Below, in pieces: positions 54,997-64,000 of a stretch of DNA of 64,000 bases (positions are counted from its first letter, which is position 1; each line of letters begins with the position of its first letter). The notes below the pieces were generated by a model that was given only the letters and a program-made list of their open reading frames with translations, made no database searches and was not told the origin of the DNA. The DNA comes from Halomonas beimenensis. GTDB lineage: Bacteria; Pseudomonadota; Gammaproteobacteria; Pseudomonadales; Halomonadaceae. Made by a program: the position numbers and the translations under genes. The stretch is from positions 434,001 through 498,000 of the forward strand of contig NZ_CP021435.1 in the NCBI RefSeq assembly GCF_002549795.1, in the 5' to 3' direction.

Positions 54997-55916
54997 ACCG
55001 GCCGGTGGAGCGCGAGAACCTGGCGGCGGTGCTCGCCGCCCTGGAAGGGGTGGTGCTGGGCAAGTCCCGGGAGGTGCGGCTGGCCCTGTGCTGCCTGCTG
55101 GCCCGGGGGCACCTGCTGATCGAGGACCTGCCCGGACTGGGCAAGACCACCCTGGCCCAGGCGCTGGCCCGGGTCACCGGCCTGGACATGCAGCGCCTGC
55201 AGTTCACCAGCGACCTGTTGCCCGCCGACGTCCTCGGCGTCTCGGTCTTCGATCCCCGCCAGGCCAGCTTCCACTTCCATCCCGGCCCCATCTTCCACGG
55301 CCTGGTGCTGGCCGACGAGATCAACCGGGCCACGCCCAAGACCCAGAGCGCCCTGCTCGAGGCCATGGAGGAGGGGCGCGTCACCGTGGAGGGGGAGACC
55401 CGGGCGCTGCCGGACCCCTTCTTCGTCATCGCCACCCAGAACCCCCAGGAGCAGGCCGGCACCTTCCCGCTGCCGGAGTCCCAGCTCGACCGCTTCCTGA
55501 TGCGGCTGTCCCTGGGTTACCCCGATCCCCGCGCCGAGCGGGAGATCCTGCGCGGCCGAGCGGGCCGGGAGATGCTCGCCCGGCTGCCGGCCCTGCTCGA
55601 CGCCACGACCCTGCGTCACTGGCAGGATCGCTGCGAGACCCTGCATGTGGCCGATGCCCTGCTCGATTACGTCCAGGCCCTGGCGGCGGCCAGCCGAGAG
55701 CAGCCCGATCAGGCCTGGGGGCTCTCGCCTCGCGGGGTGCTGGCGCTGCTGCGGGCCGCCCGGGCCTGGGCACTGCTCGAGGGGCGCGACCACGTGCTCC
55801 CCGAGGATGTCCAGGCGGTGTGGGAGCCGGTGGCGGGCCACCGCCTGAGCAGCGGCCGGCGCGAGGAAGGCGAGGCCCTCGCCCGACGACTGCTGACCCG
55901 GGTGGCGGTGCTGTGA
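54993..55916 (+). CDS. MoxR-family AAA+ ATPase
   Basis: 307 residues from GTG 54993. Walker A EDLPGLGKTTLAQAL, Walker B VLADEINRATPKTQSALLEAMEEG, sensor IATQNPQEQAGTFPLPESQLDRF. MoxR ATPases act as chaperones for DUF58/VWA proteins, here the next gene. Overlaps it by 4 bp. Confidence 0.95.
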   Translation: MNRPVERENLAAVLAALEGVVLGKSREVRLALCCLLARGHLLIEDLPGLGKTTLAQALARVTGLDMQRLQFTSDLLPADVLGVSVFDPRQASFHFHPGPIFHGLVLADEINRATPKTQSALLEAMEEGRVTVEGETRALPDPFFVIATQNPQEQAGTFPLPESQLDRFLMRLSLGYPDPRAEREILRGRAGREMLARLPALLDATTLRHWQDRCETLHVADALLDYVQALAAASREQPDQAWGLSPRGVLALLRAARAWALLEGRDHVLPEDVQAVWEPVAGHRLSSGRREEGEALARRLLTRVAVL

Positions 55917-56854
55917 AGGCGCCGGCGCCGGAGGCCTGGCGGGAGCGCCTGCGACGGCGCTGGTATCGTCGCCTGGCCTCGCCGCTCGGCGAGGCGCTCC
56001 CTCAACGGCGTCTCTTCCTGTTGCCCACGCGCTTCGGGCTGGGTTGGGCCGCCCTGGTGCCGCTGCTGCTGCTGCTGGGGATCAACTACCAGAACAGCCT
56101 GGTGCATGCCCTGGCGTTCTGGCTGTTCGCCCTGGGGGTGGTGGGGCTCTTCCGCGCCTGGCGCAACCTGCTGGGTGTGCGCCTGACCCTGCGCCGGCCC
56201 GCGGAGATCTTCGCCGGCGGCGAGGCGCGCCTCGGCGTGGTGGCGCACGCCCGGCGGCCTCGCACGGCGCTTCGGGTACGTTGCGGCGGGCGGTCGGTCC
56301 AGCTGGACGTGCGCGACGGCCAGGGGGAGGCCGAGCTGCCCCTGCCGGCCCCGGCGAGGGGCGTCCTGGCGGTGCCCACGCTGGGCCTCGAGAGTCGCTG
56401 GCCGTTGGGGCTGGTGCGCGCCCTGGCCTGGCAGTCCCACGACATCGCGCTGCTGGTCTGGCCGCACCCGGTGGCCGAGCCGGCGGCGGATCACCGGCCG
56501 GGCGGTACCGGCCTGGACAGCGGCGACTTCGCCGGGCTGCGCCGCTTCACGCCCGGCGACAGTCCCGCCCGACTGGCCTGGAAGCAGTGGAGTCGTACCG
56601 GCACCCTGGCCACCAAGGCCTTCGAGGCCCCGCCCCGTGAGAACCTCTGGCTCGACTACGACGCCTGCCAGGGGGATCCCGAGCGGCGCCTCTCCGTGCT
56701 CTGCGGCCGGGTGCTGGCCCACCATCGCGCCGGGGATCGTTACGGGCTGCGCCTCCCCGACCAGCTGCTGGCCCCAGGCGAGGGCGAATCGCATCGCCGT
56801 GCGGCCCTGGATGCCCTGGCGCGCTGCCGGCCGACGGAGCGCCGGAGGCGGTGA
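55913..56854 (+). CDS. DUF58 protein
   Basis: 313 residues. Two N-terminal membrane segments (FGLGWAALVPLLLLLGINYQ, VHALAFWLFALGVVGLFRAW) and the DUF58 signature DSGDFAGLRRFTPGDSPARLAWKQWSRTGTLATKAFE. VWA-like partner of MoxR; role unknown. Confidence 0.93.
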   Translation: MKAPAPEAWRERLRRRWYRRLASPLGEALPQRRLFLLPTRFGLGWAALVPLLLLLGINYQNSLVHALAFWLFALGVVGLFRAWRNLLGVRLTLRRPAEIFAGGEARLGVVAHARRPRTALRVRCGGRSVQLDVRDGQGEAELPLPAPARGVLAVPTLGLESRWPLGLVRALAWQSHDIALLVWPHPVAEPAADHRPGGTGLDSGDFAGLRRFTPGDSPARLAWKQWSRTGTLATKAFEAPPRENLWLDYDACQGDPERRLSVLCGRVLAHHRAGDRYGLRLPDQLLAPGEGESHRRAALDALARCRPTERRRR

Positions 56855-58986
56855 GCATGAGGCGACCGGGGCCCGTGGGCACGCCCGTGGTGCTGGCGGA
56901 CGGCCGCCGCCTGAGCGGGGCCATGCTGCGCCGGCTCTTCGTCGGCCAGTGCCTGGTGCTGGGCCTCCACCTGGCCTGGATGCCGGCCTGGTTCGTGGGC
57001 CTGGCGGTCGCCGTCGCCGGCTATCGCTATCGTCAGCTGCGCCGGGACCTTCCCCGGGCCAGCCTCGGGCTGCGCCTGGCGGCGGTGGGCGGCCTGGTGC
57101 TGGCGCTATGGGCCGAATACGGGGGCCTCGGCGAGATGGCGGCGTTGATCGGCCTGCTGCTGGGCGTCTACCTGCTCAAGCTGCTCGAGACCCATGACCG
57201 ACGGGATGCCCGGGTGGTGGTGGTCATCGGCCTGGTGGCCCTGTGCGTGGCCTTCCTGCATGACCAGGGCGTGCCCGTGGCCCTGGCCGCGCTCGTGGTG
57301 CTGGCCTGGCAGGTCCAGTCGCTGGCCTGGTTGTCCGGGGCTCGGGACCGACGCCAGGCCTGGGGCGAGACCGCCTGGATGCTCGTCCTCTCGGCGCCGC
57401 TGATGGCGGCGCTGTTCCTGGTCTTCCCGCGCCTGCCGCCGCTGTGGAACATGCCCGAGATGACACGGGCCTCGACGGGGCTCAGCGATACCATCGCCCC
57501 GGGAGACATCGCCGAGTTGTCGCGCAGCGACGCCCGAGCCTTCCGGGTGACCTTCCGGGGCGAGGTGCCGCCCCCCGGGGAGCGCTACTGGCGGGTCTAT
57601 ACCCTCTCCCACTTCGACGGGGTGCGCTGGCAACGCGTCACGCCGCCTCAGCTGTCGGCCACCCTGGGGCTGCCGGTGTCGCGATTCGTCCGGGAAGGGC
57701 GGTTCAGTGCCTGGGGCGAGGTGACGAGCCGGCCCCGGTATCGCTACGAGCTGCTGCTCGAGCCCGACAGCCGGCCCTGGCGGCCCAGCCTGGGGACTCC
57801 CCGCCGCGCGGCCAGCCCCCAGCGCTTCCTCGCCGACGGGACCCTGGAAGGCCGGGAGGCGCTGCGCTCGCGCGGCCTGTTGCGGCTGTCGAGCAGCGGG
57901 GCGCCACCCACCTATCAGGACCCGGCCGGGCCGGGCTGGCACAGCCTGCTGCCGGCCGGGTCGAATCCCCGCAGCCGGGCCCTGGCCAGGCGCCTCTGGG
58001 GGCAGAGCGACGGCGATCCGGACCGCTACCTGCAGGCCGTGCTGGCGCGTTTCGGCGAAGCTCCGTATCGCTATACCCTGTCGCCGCCGCGGCTCGACGG
58101 GCAGGACCGGGTCGACGACTTCCTGTTCGGCACGCGGGCCGGCTACTGCACCCACTACGCCTCGGCCACCGCGGTGATGGCCAGGATGGCGGGGATTCCG
58201 GCGCGCATCGTCGCCGGCTTCCTGGGCGGCGAGCGCCATCCCGATGGCCACCTCACGATCCGCGACTACGATGCCCATGCCTGGGTGGAGGTCTGGCGGC
58301 GGGGCGCCTGGCGTCGCCTCGACCCCACCGCGGCCATCGCCCCGGAGCGCATCGAACGGGGCGCGGCCGCGGTGGCCGAAGGGCGCGAGGCCTTCCTGGC
58401 GGATGCGCCCTTCTCGCCGCTTCGCCTGCGCGGGATCGACTGGGCCAATCGGCTGCGCCTGAGCTGGGAACGCCTCGAGTACGAGTGGCAGCGGGGAGTG
58501 ATCGGCTACCAGGGCGAGGCGCGGGATCGTCTGGTGGCTCGCCTGCTGGGGGCGCTGGAGGAGAGCGTGTCGGCCCTGATCGCCCTCGGGCCCTGGCGGA
58601 TGATGGGGCTGGCCGCCCTCGGGCTGCTCGGCGTCTGGGGAGGCTGGGTCGGCCTGGCCGGCGTGTGTCGCTGGCGCCCCTGGGCGCCGAACCAGCCCCG
58701 GCGCCTCCGGGCCCTTCAGGCCTGGCTCGCCCGGCGCGGGCATCCGGGCCTCCCCGGGGAGTCGCCCGCCCATCACCTGCGCCGTCTGGCGCCACGGGCC
58801 GGTCCCGCCGGCCCGGCCCTCCTGGCGGCGGCCGCCGAGCTCGAGGGGTTGCTCTACGCCCCCTTGCCCGCGGGGGAGCGGCGACGTCGTCGGCGGATCC
58901 TGGCCAGGCGGCTGCGCGAGATACGCCGGCGCTGGCCGCGCCGGGGCTGGCGCCGGGAGGCGCGGCGTGGCATCGTGACGGAATAG
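56851..58986 (+). CDS. membrane transglutaminase-like protein (TgpA/DUF3488)
   Basis: 711 residues from GTG 56851 (ATG 56857 is the alternative). Several N-terminal membrane segments, then a periplasmic transglutaminase core with Cys in GTRAGYCTHYASAT, His in DAHAWVEVW and Asp in RLDPTAAI, and a further C-terminal membrane helix. TgpA is essential in Pseudomonas. Last gene of the coupled operon. Confidence 0.93.
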   Translation: MSMRRPGPVGTPVVLADGRRLSGAMLRRLFVGQCLVLGLHLAWMPAWFVGLAVAVAGYRYRQLRRDLPRASLGLRLAAVGGLVLALWAEYGGLGEMAALIGLLLGVYLLKLLETHDRRDARVVVVIGLVALCVAFLHDQGVPVALAALVVLAWQVQSLAWLSGARDRRQAWGETAWMLVLSAPLMAALFLVFPRLPPLWNMPEMTRASTGLSDTIAPGDIAELSRSDARAFRVTFRGEVPPPGERYWRVYTLSHFDGVRWQRVTPPQLSATLGLPVSRFVREGRFSAWGEVTSRPRYRYELLLEPDSRPWRPSLGTPRRAASPQRFLADGTLEGREALRSRGLLRLSSSGAPPTYQDPAGPGWHSLLPAGSNPRSRALARRLWGQSDGDPDRYLQAVLARFGEAPYRYTLSPPRLDGQDRVDDFLFGTRAGYCTHYASATAVMARMAGIPARIVAGFLGGERHPDGHLTIRDYDAHAWVEVWRRGAWRRLDPTAAIAPERIERGAAAVAEGREAFLADAPFSPLRLRGIDWANRLRLSWERLEYEWQRGVIGYQGEARDRLVARLLGALEESVSALIALGPWRMMGLAALGLLGVWGGWVGLAGVCRWRPWAPNQPRRLRALQAWLARRGHPGLPGESPAHHLRRLAPRAGPAGPALLAAAAELEGLLYAPLPAGERRRRRRILARRLREIRRRWPRRGWRREARRGIVTE

Positions 58987-59002
58987 ACTGCGAGCACGCG
59001 CC

Positions 59003-59488
59003 ATGAGCATTCATGACCATGACTGCCGCACCTCTCGCGGCGAGCCCTTCAATCTCCGCGCCCTGCGCGGCCAGGTGCTCCTGATCGTCAACGTGGCCAG
59101 CCAGTGCGGCTTCACGTCCCAGTTGCGCGACCTCGAGCGGCTCTACCGGCGCTACCGGGATCGCGGCTTCACCGTCCTGGGCTTCCCCTGCAACCAGTTC
59201 CTCCGCCAATCGCCGGAATCGGCGCAGGCCTTCTGCCGTTTCGGCGAGCAGGAGTATGGCGTCACCTTCCCGCTCATGGAGAAGGTCAAGGTCAACGGTC
59301 ACGACACCCACCCCCTGTTCGCCGAACTCAAGCGCGAGGCCCCCGGGATGCTGGGCACCCGGATGATCAAGTGGAACTTCACCAAGTTCCTGGTGGGGCG
59401 GGACGGCCGGGTGATCCGGCGCTTCTCGCCCCGGGACGGCGAGGCGGAGCTGGTCGAGGCCCTGGAGAAGGCCCTCGACGAGGATTGA
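59003..59488 (+). CDS. glutathione peroxidase
   Basis: 161 residues. Active Cys in NVASQCGFTSQ, then GFPCNQF and the Trp/Asn in KWNFTKFLV. Reduces peroxides using glutathione or thioredoxin. 16 bp after tgpA, so possibly cotranscribed; convergent with the next gene. Confidence 0.95.
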   Translation: MSIHDHDCRTSRGEPFNLRALRGQVLLIVNVASQCGFTSQLRDLERLYRRYRDRGFTVLGFPCNQFLRQSPESAQAFCRFGEQEYGVTFPLMEKVKVNGHDTHPLFAELKREAPGMLGTRMIKWNFTKFLVGRDGRVIRRFSPRDGEAELVEALEKALDED

Positions 59489-59490
59489 GG

Positions 59491-59883
59491 TTAAGAGGGG
59501 ACGTCCTCGCCGCGGGCGATCATCACCCGCTCGATCAGTTCGTTCCAGCGGTGGCGGGCCATCATGGTGGTCAGCCCCGAGAACAGCGCCCAGGTCTTTC
59601 GCCGCCAGCCGGTCAGGCGCAGGTTGTGGGCGACCAGCCGGCGCATCAGCTGGTGATCGTCGAAGTGGCGCCACTCCCCGGCCACCGACATCTGCTGGCG
59701 GGCCAGCACCGGCGCCAGCTCCAGCCGGAATACCCATTCCAGCTCGTTCACGGACAGCGCATGGCGCTGGATCACCTCGACCATCCGGGCATAGTCGGTC
59801 TCCCGCGGCTCCCGCTCCAGCCACAGCGGGGCCAGCGCCAGCCACAGCTCGCCGCGCTCGTCGACCAGGGTCTGTGCGTCCAT
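59491..59883 (-). CDS. uncharacterised conserved-type protein
   Basis: 130 residues, rich in Arg, Trp and Leu, mostly helical (LWLALAPLWLEREPRETDYA, ELEWVFRLELAPVLARQQM). Start at 59883 has a good SD (CAGGAGAT); the frame extends further to 59943. No catalytic motif recognised. Two bp from the gpx stop, convergent. Confidence 0.75.
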   Translation of the reverse strand: MDAQTLVDERGELWLALAPLWLEREPRETDYARMVEVIQRHALSVNELEWVFRLELAPVLARQQMSVAGEWRHFDDHQLMRRLVAHNLRLTGWRRKTWALFSGLTTMMARHRWNELIERVMIARGEDVPS

Positions 59884-60047
59884 GGGATCTCCTGCAGGAA
59901 AGGGGGTGTCGAGCATCCTGCCCCAGCCGTCCACGTCGCTCAAGGGCGGACAGCCCTCGATGGGGCCGCTAGAATGTCGCCACTGACGAATCCAAGTTCA
60001 CCGGGGCGGCGAGCGTCTGCCGCCCCGCCGCCAAGAAGAGGTCTGTC

Positions 60048-61244
60048 GTGATCATCAAGCCCAAGGTACGCGGTTTCATCTGCACCACCACCCACCCCGT
60101 CGGCTGCGAGCAGAACGTGCGCGAGCAGATCGAGGCTACCCGCGCCCGGGGACTGGACAAGAGTGCCGGCCCCAGGAAGGTCCTGGTGATCGGGGCCTCC
60201 AGCGGCTATGGCCTGGCCGCCCGCGTCACCGCCGCCTTCGGCTATGGCGCCGACACCCTGGGCGTGTTCTTCGAGAAGCCGGGGACCGAGAAGAAGCCGG
60301 GCACCGCGGGCTGGTACAACGCCGCCGCCTTCGACAAGTTCGCCAAGCAGGAGGGGCTCTACAGCAAGTCCATCAACGGCGACGCCTTCTCCCATGAGGC
60401 CCGCGAGAAGGCCATCGAGCTGATCAAGCAGGACCTCGGCCAGGTCGACCTGGTGGTCTACTCCCTGGCCTCGCCGGTGCGCAAGCTCCCCGACAGCGGC
60501 GAGCTCAAGCGCTCCAGCCTCAAGCCGATTGGCGAGACCTACCGGGCCACCGCCATCGACACCAACAAGGACACCATCATCGAGGCCGAGGTGGAGCCGG
60601 CCACCGAGCAGGAGATCGAGGACACCATCGCGGTGATGGGTGGCGAGGACTGGGAGCTGTGGATCGACGCCCTGGACCGCGCCGGCGTGCTGGCCCCGGG
60701 GGCCAAGTCGGTGGCCTTCAGCTACATCGGCACCGAGATCACCTGGCCGATCTACTGGCACGGCGCCCTGGGCAAGGCCAAGGAGGACCTGGACCGTGCC
60801 GCCGGCGAGATCGACAAGCGGCTGGGCGAGCAGGGTGGCGGCGCCAACGTGGCGGTGCTCAAGTCGGTGGTGACCCAGGCCAGTGCCGCCATTCCGGTCA
60901 TGCCGCTCTACATCGCCATGGTCTACAAGGTCATGAAGGAGAAGGGGCTGCACGAGGGCACCATCGACCAGCTCAACCGCCTGTTCGGCGAGTGCCTCTA
61001 CGGGGGCGAGGCCACGACGGACGAGGCCGGTCGCCTGCGCCTCGACGACTGGGAGCTGCGCGACGACGTCCAGCAGGCCTGCAAGGACCTCTGGCCCCAG
61101 GTGACCACCGAGAACCTCTTCGAGATCACCGACTATGCTGGGTACAAGCATGAGTTCCTGAAGCTGTTCGGCTTCGAGCGGGACGACGTCGACTACGATG
61201 CCGATGTGAATCCCGTGGTGGAATTCGATGTCGTAGAGGTGTAG
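60048..61244 (+). CDS. fabV: trans-2-enoyl-ACP/CoA reductase FabV
   Basis: 398 residues from GTG 60048. FabV reduces the enoyl-ACP in the last step of fatty-acid elongation and is insensitive to triclosan. N-terminus [20 protein letters not shown], cofactor loop [13 protein letters not shown], catalytic Y-x8-K in [13 protein letters not shown]. No fabI is seen here. Confidence 0.95.
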   Translation: MIIKPKVRGFICTTTHPVGCEQNVREQIEATRARGLDKSAGPRKVLVIGASSGYGLAARVTAAFGYGADTLGVFFEKPGTEKKPGTAGWYNAAAFDKFAKQEGLYSKSINGDAFSHEAREKAIELIKQDLGQVDLVVYSLASPVRKLPDSGELKRSSLKPIGETYRATAIDTNKDTIIEAEVEPATEQEIEDTIAVMGGEDWELWIDALDRAGVLAPGAKSVAFSYIGTEITWPIYWHGALGKAKEDLDRAAGEIDKRLGEQGGGANVAVLKSVVTQASAAIPVMPLYIAMVYKVMKEKGLHEGTIDQLNRLFGECLYGGEATTDEAGRLRLDDWELRDDVQQACKDLWPQVTTENLFEITDYAGYKHEFLKLFGFERDDVDYDADVNPVVEFDVVEV

Positions 61245-61298
61245 GGCCCGGCTCGCCGGCGCCCGCTCGCCCGAGATCCTTGAACCCAGGAGGTGCGC

Positions 61299-61508
61299 AT
61301 GGATACCAGGGAAAGCAAGACGCCGGAAGAAGAACGGGAGCACTTCAAGGAAGTCAGTCAGCCGGAGGACTACGAGCACCCCGAGCCGGACGAGGACCAG
61401 CCCGAGGCCAGGCAGTCCCCCCAGCGCCTGACCTGGGTGTTGCCCGCGATCATCGTGGTGGTCGCGGTGGTGATCATCGGCCTGCTGGTGATCGGTCTCG
61501 GCGACTGA
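61299..61508 (+). CDS. small single-pass membrane protein
   Basis: 69 residues. A very acidic N-terminus (TPEEEREHFKEVSQPEDYEH) precedes one membrane helix (LPAIIVVVAVVIIGLLVIGL). SD AGGAGGT is strong. Function unknown; placed directly downstream of fabV. Confidence 0.7.
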   Translation: MDTRESKTPEEEREHFKEVSQPEDYEHPEPDEDQPEARQSPQRLTWVLPAIIVVVAVVIIGLLVIGLGD

Positions 61509-61520
61509 ACGCCTGTCATG

Positions 61521-61555
61521 ACGACGACGCCGGGCCCCGTGCCCGGCGTCGTCGT
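61521..61555 (+). terminator. 15-bp perfect hairpin after the fabV/small membrane gene
   Basis: ACGACGACGCCGGGC-CCCGT-GCCCGGCGTCGTCGT, beginning 13 bp after the stop. No T-run follows, so termination may be Rho-assisted. Confidence 0.55.
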
Positions 61556-61625
61556 GTCCGGCCGGCTGTCCCGGACGCCGCCTTCCGTTAGAATGGGGCC
61601 TCCTTTCGACCCTCGTGAGCGCTCC

Positions 61626-62603
61626 ATGCCCGATTCCTCGTCCGCTGTCTCGGCCGTGCCGCTGTCCCGGCATGTGGGAGTCCTGGTGTTGCCCGGCTTC
61701 TCGCTGCTGGCCGAGGCCTCCGCCACCGAGCCGCTGGTCGTGGCCAATCGCCTGGAGGGCCGCACGCTCTACCGTCTCTCGACCTACGCCGTCGACGCGC
61801 GTCCGGTGGCCAGCGCCGCCGGCCAGGCCCTGGTGCCCCAGGCGGAGGCCGGCGAGCCGGATCAGGCGCTCGACATGCTGCTGGTCTGTGCGCCGGGACC
61901 GCTGTCGGGCAGCGTGCCGGAGGCGCTGCTGGACTGGCTGCGCCGCCTGGCCGCCGCCCGGGTGGTGCTGGGGGGCATCGGCGGCGGTACCGAGGTGCTG
62001 GCCCGGGCCGGGGTGCTCGAAGGCTATCGGGCGACCCTGCCCTGGACGCGCTTCGAGGCCTTCGCCCGCGACTATCCGCGGGTGCGGCTCTCCCAGCAGC
62101 TGTTCGAGATCGACCGCGACCGCCTGACCTGCGGCGGCGGCACCGCGGCCATGGACATGATGATGACGCTGATCGGCAGCCAGCACGGGGCCGAGCTGGC
62201 CGAGCGCATCTCCGAGCACTTCGTGCTCGAGCGGATCCGCATGGGCGACGAGCCCCAGCAGGTGCCCCTGCGCACGCGGCTCGGCAACGCCCCCCAGAGC
62301 CTGGTGGACGCCGTGGCGCTGATGGAGTCCAACATCGAGGAGCCCCTGACCACCCACGAGCTGGCCGCGCACCTGGGGATCTCCCGGCGCCAGCTCGAGC
62401 GCCTGTTCAAGAAGTACCTCCAGGCGGTGCCCAGCCGGTACTACCTCAACCTGCGCCTGCAGCAGGCCAGGAAGCTGCTGCGCGAGAGCGACCGCCCCGC
62501 CGGCGAGATCGCCCTGCAGACCGGCTTCTCCTCGGCGGCGCATTTCTCCACCGCCTACCGCAACCACTTCGGCATCACGCCCCGGGAGGAGCGGCTGGGC
62601 TGA
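61626..62603 (+). CDS. AraC-family regulator with GATase1-like sensor domain
   Basis: 325 residues. N-terminal DJ-1/PfpI-like domain (HVGVLVLPGFSLLAEASATEPL) without the catalytic Cys in the usual place, then two AraC HTH motifs (LAAHLGISRRQLERLFKKYL and GEIALQTGFSSAAHFSTAYRNHFG). This is the ArgR/GbdR/CdhR architecture. The nearby ornithine-type aminotransferase suggests control of arginine use. Start 61626 chosen at MPDSSSA. Confidence 0.88.
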   Translation: MPDSSSAVSAVPLSRHVGVLVLPGFSLLAEASATEPLVVANRLEGRTLYRLSTYAVDARPVASAAGQALVPQAEAGEPDQALDMLLVCAPGPLSGSVPEALLDWLRRLAAARVVLGGIGGGTEVLARAGVLEGYRATLPWTRFEAFARDYPRVRLSQQLFEIDRDRLTCGGGTAAMDMMMTLIGSQHGAELAERISEHFVLERIRMGDEPQQVPLRTRLGNAPQSLVDAVALMESNIEEPLTTHELAAHLGISRRQLERLFKKYLQAVPSRYYLNLRLQQARKLLRESDRPAGEIALQTGFSSAAHFSTAYRNHFGITPREERLG

Positions 62604-62610
62604 GCCCGGC

Positions 62611-64000
<1,390 letters not shown>

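Overview
The window reads as chromosome from a GC-rich gammaproteobacterium, most likely a Halomonas-type (Oceanospirillales) organism. The assignment rests on the very high GC, the backbone order queA-tgt-yajC-secD-secF, suhB, trmJ, cysE, iscR-iscS-iscA, ndk, rlmN, pilF, rodZ, ispG, and a FabV enoyl reductase. No rRNA operon or CRISPR array is visible.

Layout. (1) 1-9385: housekeeping backbone, mostly minus strand (partial ispG, rodZ, pilF, rlmN, ndk, iscA, iscS, iscR, cysE, trmJ) with suhB on the plus strand. The isc cluster is compact: iscU, hscB, hscA and fdx are absent between iscS/iscA and ndk. (2) 9632-11012: a small orphan gene whose stop codon was the target of an IS481-family element with a perfect CCTAGG target duplication. 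(3) 11088-16963: secF, secD, yajC, tgt, queA and tRNA-Leu(CAA). (4) 16909-27656: a complete filamentous phage (inovirus) provirus of about 10.7 kb, bounded by a 56-bp perfect repeat of the 3' half of the tRNA. It holds integrase, Rep, a hairpin-rich intergenic region, a TraX-like membrane protein, Zot, minor coat protein, adsorption protein, major coat protein, ssDNA-binding protein, several small unknown genes, an excisionase-like protein, a divergent XRE repressor and a low-GC cargo gene with a nuclease-like N-terminus. A fragment of a second related integrase lies just outside attR. (5) 28031-36891: accessory genes (glycosyltransferase, GNAT, homocysteine methyltransferase-like, TolB/TPR protein, SnoaL-like, ExoD, Rnk, LysE, EAL phosphodiesterase), ended by a second, inverted IS481 copy (36893-37920) with no target duplication. 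(6) 37969-50160: an accessory metabolic island with a metallo-beta-lactamase-fold protein, two SDRs, two cupins, a cyclophilin-like protein, a RibD-like reductase, an NADP oxidoreductase, a LysR regulator, a double carboxymuconolactone decarboxylase protein, and a molybdenum hydroxylase set (2Fe-2S subunit, Tat-exported large subunit, XdhC, truncated MobA-like protein). (7) 50161-64000: PCuAC copper chaperone, AidB-like dehydrogenase, tryptophan 2,3-dioxygenase with a divergent LysR regulator, a NUDIX-MoxR-DUF58-transglutaminase operon, glutathione peroxidase, fabV, a GATase1-AraC regulator, a methyltransferase and the start of an ornithine-type aminotransferase.

How the parts work together. 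The most interesting regulatory signal is a palindrome of form TNATGA-N7-TCATNA that occurs four times between 41.3 and 44.95 kb, always between genes or at a gene end. It lies upstream of an SDR, a cupin operon, the lysR gene/oxidoreductase pair and the exported decarboxylase-like gene, which suggests one LysR regulon spanning both sides of the regulator. The two IS481 copies both sit in CTAG stop codons and borrow their own stop codon from the target. The inovirus carries a cargo gene of unknown function that is the best candidate for an undescribed (possibly anti-phage) activity. Starts were chosen from conserved N-termini, Shine-Dalgarno sequences and stop/start overlaps. All family names come from reading the sequence, without database searches.
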